Shown: positions 5,130 to 6,271 of the stretch, in pieces
Numbering within the stretch: the first letter of the stretch is position 1
How the letters are laid out: each line of letters begins with the position of its first letter
NCBI GenBank assembly: GCA_003149835.1
Contig: QAMX01000114.1
Location: forward strand, 1 to 6,271
Source: Clostridiales bacterium
Lineage (GTDB): Bacteria; Bacillota; Clostridia; Oscillospirales; QAMX01
Direction of reading: 5' to 3'
Length of the DNA stretch: 6,271 nucleotides
The notes under the pieces: model-generated
Seen by the model: only the letters and a program-made list of their open reading frames with translations
Database searches by the model: none
What the model was told of the DNA's origin: nothing
Program-made: the position numbers and the translations under genes

Positions 5130-5187
5130 AAAAAAACGCAGACCGGCCGGAAAATCAGAGGAAGACAAGCATCAGGCCGGTCAGCGC
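5130..5187 (-). terminator. Probable intrinsic terminator of the permease gene
   Basis: On the minus strand GACCGGCC (5182-5175), inside the last codons of the permease, pairs with GGCCGGTC (5148-5141). A T-T mismatch and three more GC pairs extend the stem, with a 26-base loop. Seven T residues follow (5136-5130). The long loop makes it less certain than the terminator at 4383. Confidence 0.55.
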
Positions 5188-6258
5188 GGCGAGAAAGCCG
5201 AAGTTGAACAGGCTGAACAGAGCCAGATAGCGGCGGGTCTGTCCGGGATAATGTTTGCAGTATTCACGAAACGTAATCAGGCTCGCCAGCGACGAGATCA
5301 GCGTGCCGACGCCGCCGATGTTGACGCCGACGAGCAGCTCCTGATAGTTTGACGTAAACTGGGACAGAAGCACGGCGGAGGGGACGTTGCTGATGAGCTG
5401 ACAGGAGAGAACGCTGAACAGCAGGGTGTCCTTTGAGAGAAGATACGCGAAAAGCTCGCGCACGGCCGGAATGCGCGACATGTTTCCCGCGAACACAAAG
5501 AATGCGGCGAACGTCAGCAGCAGCGGGTAATCCACCGCTTTCAGCGCCTTCCGGTCGGCGACTAAGAGCACAACGGGGATGACGATCAGGCCGATATAGT
5601 AGGGGATAAAACGAAAGACTATGACAATGGAGAGCGCGAAAAGGAGCAGGTAGAGAACCGTGCGGCCGGGGCTGAGAACGGTGCGGCTGTCCGGAATGCT
5701 GATCGGCTCGGCGCGGACAAACAGGCAGCAGACCGTGATCAGCAGCACCGAAACGGCAAACGGCAGCAGCATGATCATCGTAAATTCGCCGGTCGGAATA
5801 TTGAATTTGGAATACAGATACAGGTTCTGCGGGTTGCCGAACGGCGTCAGCATACCGCCGAGATTGGCGGCGATATTCTGCATGATAAAGGTGAAGGCCA
5901 TATATTTTTCCGTTCCGGAGCAGGAAAGGACCAAATAGCCGAGCGGCAGGAAGGTGAGCAGCGCCATGTCGTTGGCGATCAGCATGGAGCCGGCGAAGGT
6001 AATGTACACCAGCGCCAGAACGCACATCCTTGCGGTTTTGAAGCGCCGCACAATTTTCTCCGCCAGCGCATAGAAAAAGCGGATATTTCTCAGCGCGCAG
6101 ACGACGGCGAGAACGCAGAACAGGCAGGTCAGCGTCTTAAAATCGAAATAGGAGAGATAGACCCGGTCGGGAGGGACGAAAAACGAGGTGGCGGCGGCCG
6201 CCAGCAGCGCGATGCAGAGCACGGTGTTTTTTCGGATCCATCGGATCGCTTTTGTCAT
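5155..6258 (-). CDS. ArsB/NhaD/SLC13-type (ion transporter superfamily) membrane permease
   Basis: A 367-residue hydrophobic protein with about nine or ten membrane segments, starting about residues 12-28, 40-57 and 76-95. Signature motifs of the ion-transporter superfamily appear in both halves. The first half has AND (95-97) and GGMLTPFGNPQNLYLYS around 134-150, with its re-entrant Asn-Pro motif. The second half has SNVPSAVLL (290-298) and GVNIGGVGTLISSLAS (311-326). Such proteins move anions (dicarboxylates, citrate, arsenite) or act as Na+/H+ antiporters; the substrate is not readable here. Length is somewhat below the usual 400 or more residues of ArsB/NhaD members. The ATG at 6258-6256 has GGAAG eight bases upstream at the very window edge, and the N-terminus (MTKAIRWIRKNTVLCIALLA) looks natural. 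The promoter is outside the window. Confidence 0.88.
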   Translation of the reverse strand: MTKAIRWIRKNTVLCIALLAAAATSFFVPPDRVYLSYFDFKTLTCLFCVLAVVCALRNIRFFYALAEKIVRRFKTARMCVLALVYITFAGSMLIANDMALLTFLPLGYLVLSCSGTEKYMAFTFIMQNIAANLGGMLTPFGNPQNLYLYSKFNIPTGEFTMIMLLPFAVSVLLITVCCLFVRAEPISIPDSRTVLSPGRTVLYLLLFALSIVIVFRFIPYYIGLIVIPVVLLVADRKALKAVDYPLLLTFAAFFVFAGNMSRIPAVRELFAYLLSKDTLLFSVLSCQLISNVPSAVLLSQFTSNYQELLVGVNIGGVGTLISSLASLITFREYCKHYPGQTRRYLALFSLFNFGFLAALTGLMLVFL

Positions 6259-6271
6259 GGATAAGACTTCC

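Noticed and set aside
1..6271. CRISPR arrays, tRNA or rRNA genes, toxin-antitoxin or phage genes
   Set aside because: No regularly spaced repeats, no tRNA-like cloverleaf or rRNA motifs and no recognisable defence or phage proteins were seen on either strand.

Overview
The window looks like a metagenome-derived piece of a GC-rich (roughly 60% by eye) Clostridia-type gut genome. The evidence is the codon use, the Gram-positive style Shine-Dalgarno sites, and the mix of a GH172/DUF2961 glycosidase, a DUF4838 protein, a URO-D-like protein, a low-molecular-weight tyrosine phosphatase and an ArsB/NhaD-type permease. The taxon is inference only.

The most important observation concerns integrity. 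Bases 1435-1450 read TGTGTATAAGAGACAG, the inner 16 bases of the 19-base engineered Tn5 mosaic end used in tagmentation sequencing libraries. It sits exactly where GC-rich sequence changes to a roughly 965-base AT-rich block (about 470-1434). It also sits where a URO-D-like gene (minus strand, from 1916) stops resembling its family. At the other edge of the block (about 465-482) an ECF sigma-factor gene loses its C-terminal half against the 3' flank of the GH172 gene. The simplest reading is a chimeric assembly: GH172 fragment | AT-rich fragment from another genome | adapter remnant | the genuine locus from 1451 onward. Gene order across 470 and 1435 should not be trusted.

Layout: 1-441 (+) is the C-terminal part of a GH172/DUF2961 enzyme. 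470-804 (-) is a truncated ECF sigma factor with a candidate ECF-type promoter at 823-848 and a 17-bp perfect inverted repeat inside the coding region. 917-1333 (-) is an XRE regulator carrying an FtsK-gamma-like winged helix, with its promoter at 1371-1398. 1451-1916 (-) is the N-terminal part of a URO-D-like protein. 2008-3855 (-) is a complete 615-residue DUF4838 protein. These last two form one probable operon read from a near-consensus promoter at 4094-4122, through a leader of about 230 bases. Reading the other way from this intergenic region is a tiny 13-codon ORF overlapping (ATGA) a 53-codon unknown gene at 4207-4368, closed by a very strong terminator at 4383-4424. 4480-4944 (-) is a low-molecular-weight protein tyrosine phosphatase. 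5155-6258 (-) is a membrane permease with a terminator at 5130-5187. Between these two genes lies a 133-base element with perfect 21-bp inverted arms (4986-5006 and 5098-5118), resembling either a small phase-variable inverton or a miniature repeat element.

Functionally, the GH172, DUF4838 and URO-D-like genes suggest carbohydrate or methylated-compound catabolism, but adjacency is reliable only for DUF4838 plus URO-D. I found no convincing novel defence or mobile system. The best leads are the 21-bp inverted-repeat element, the coupled small ORFs and the XRE/FtsK-gamma fusion. The clearest result is the sequencing-adapter signature.
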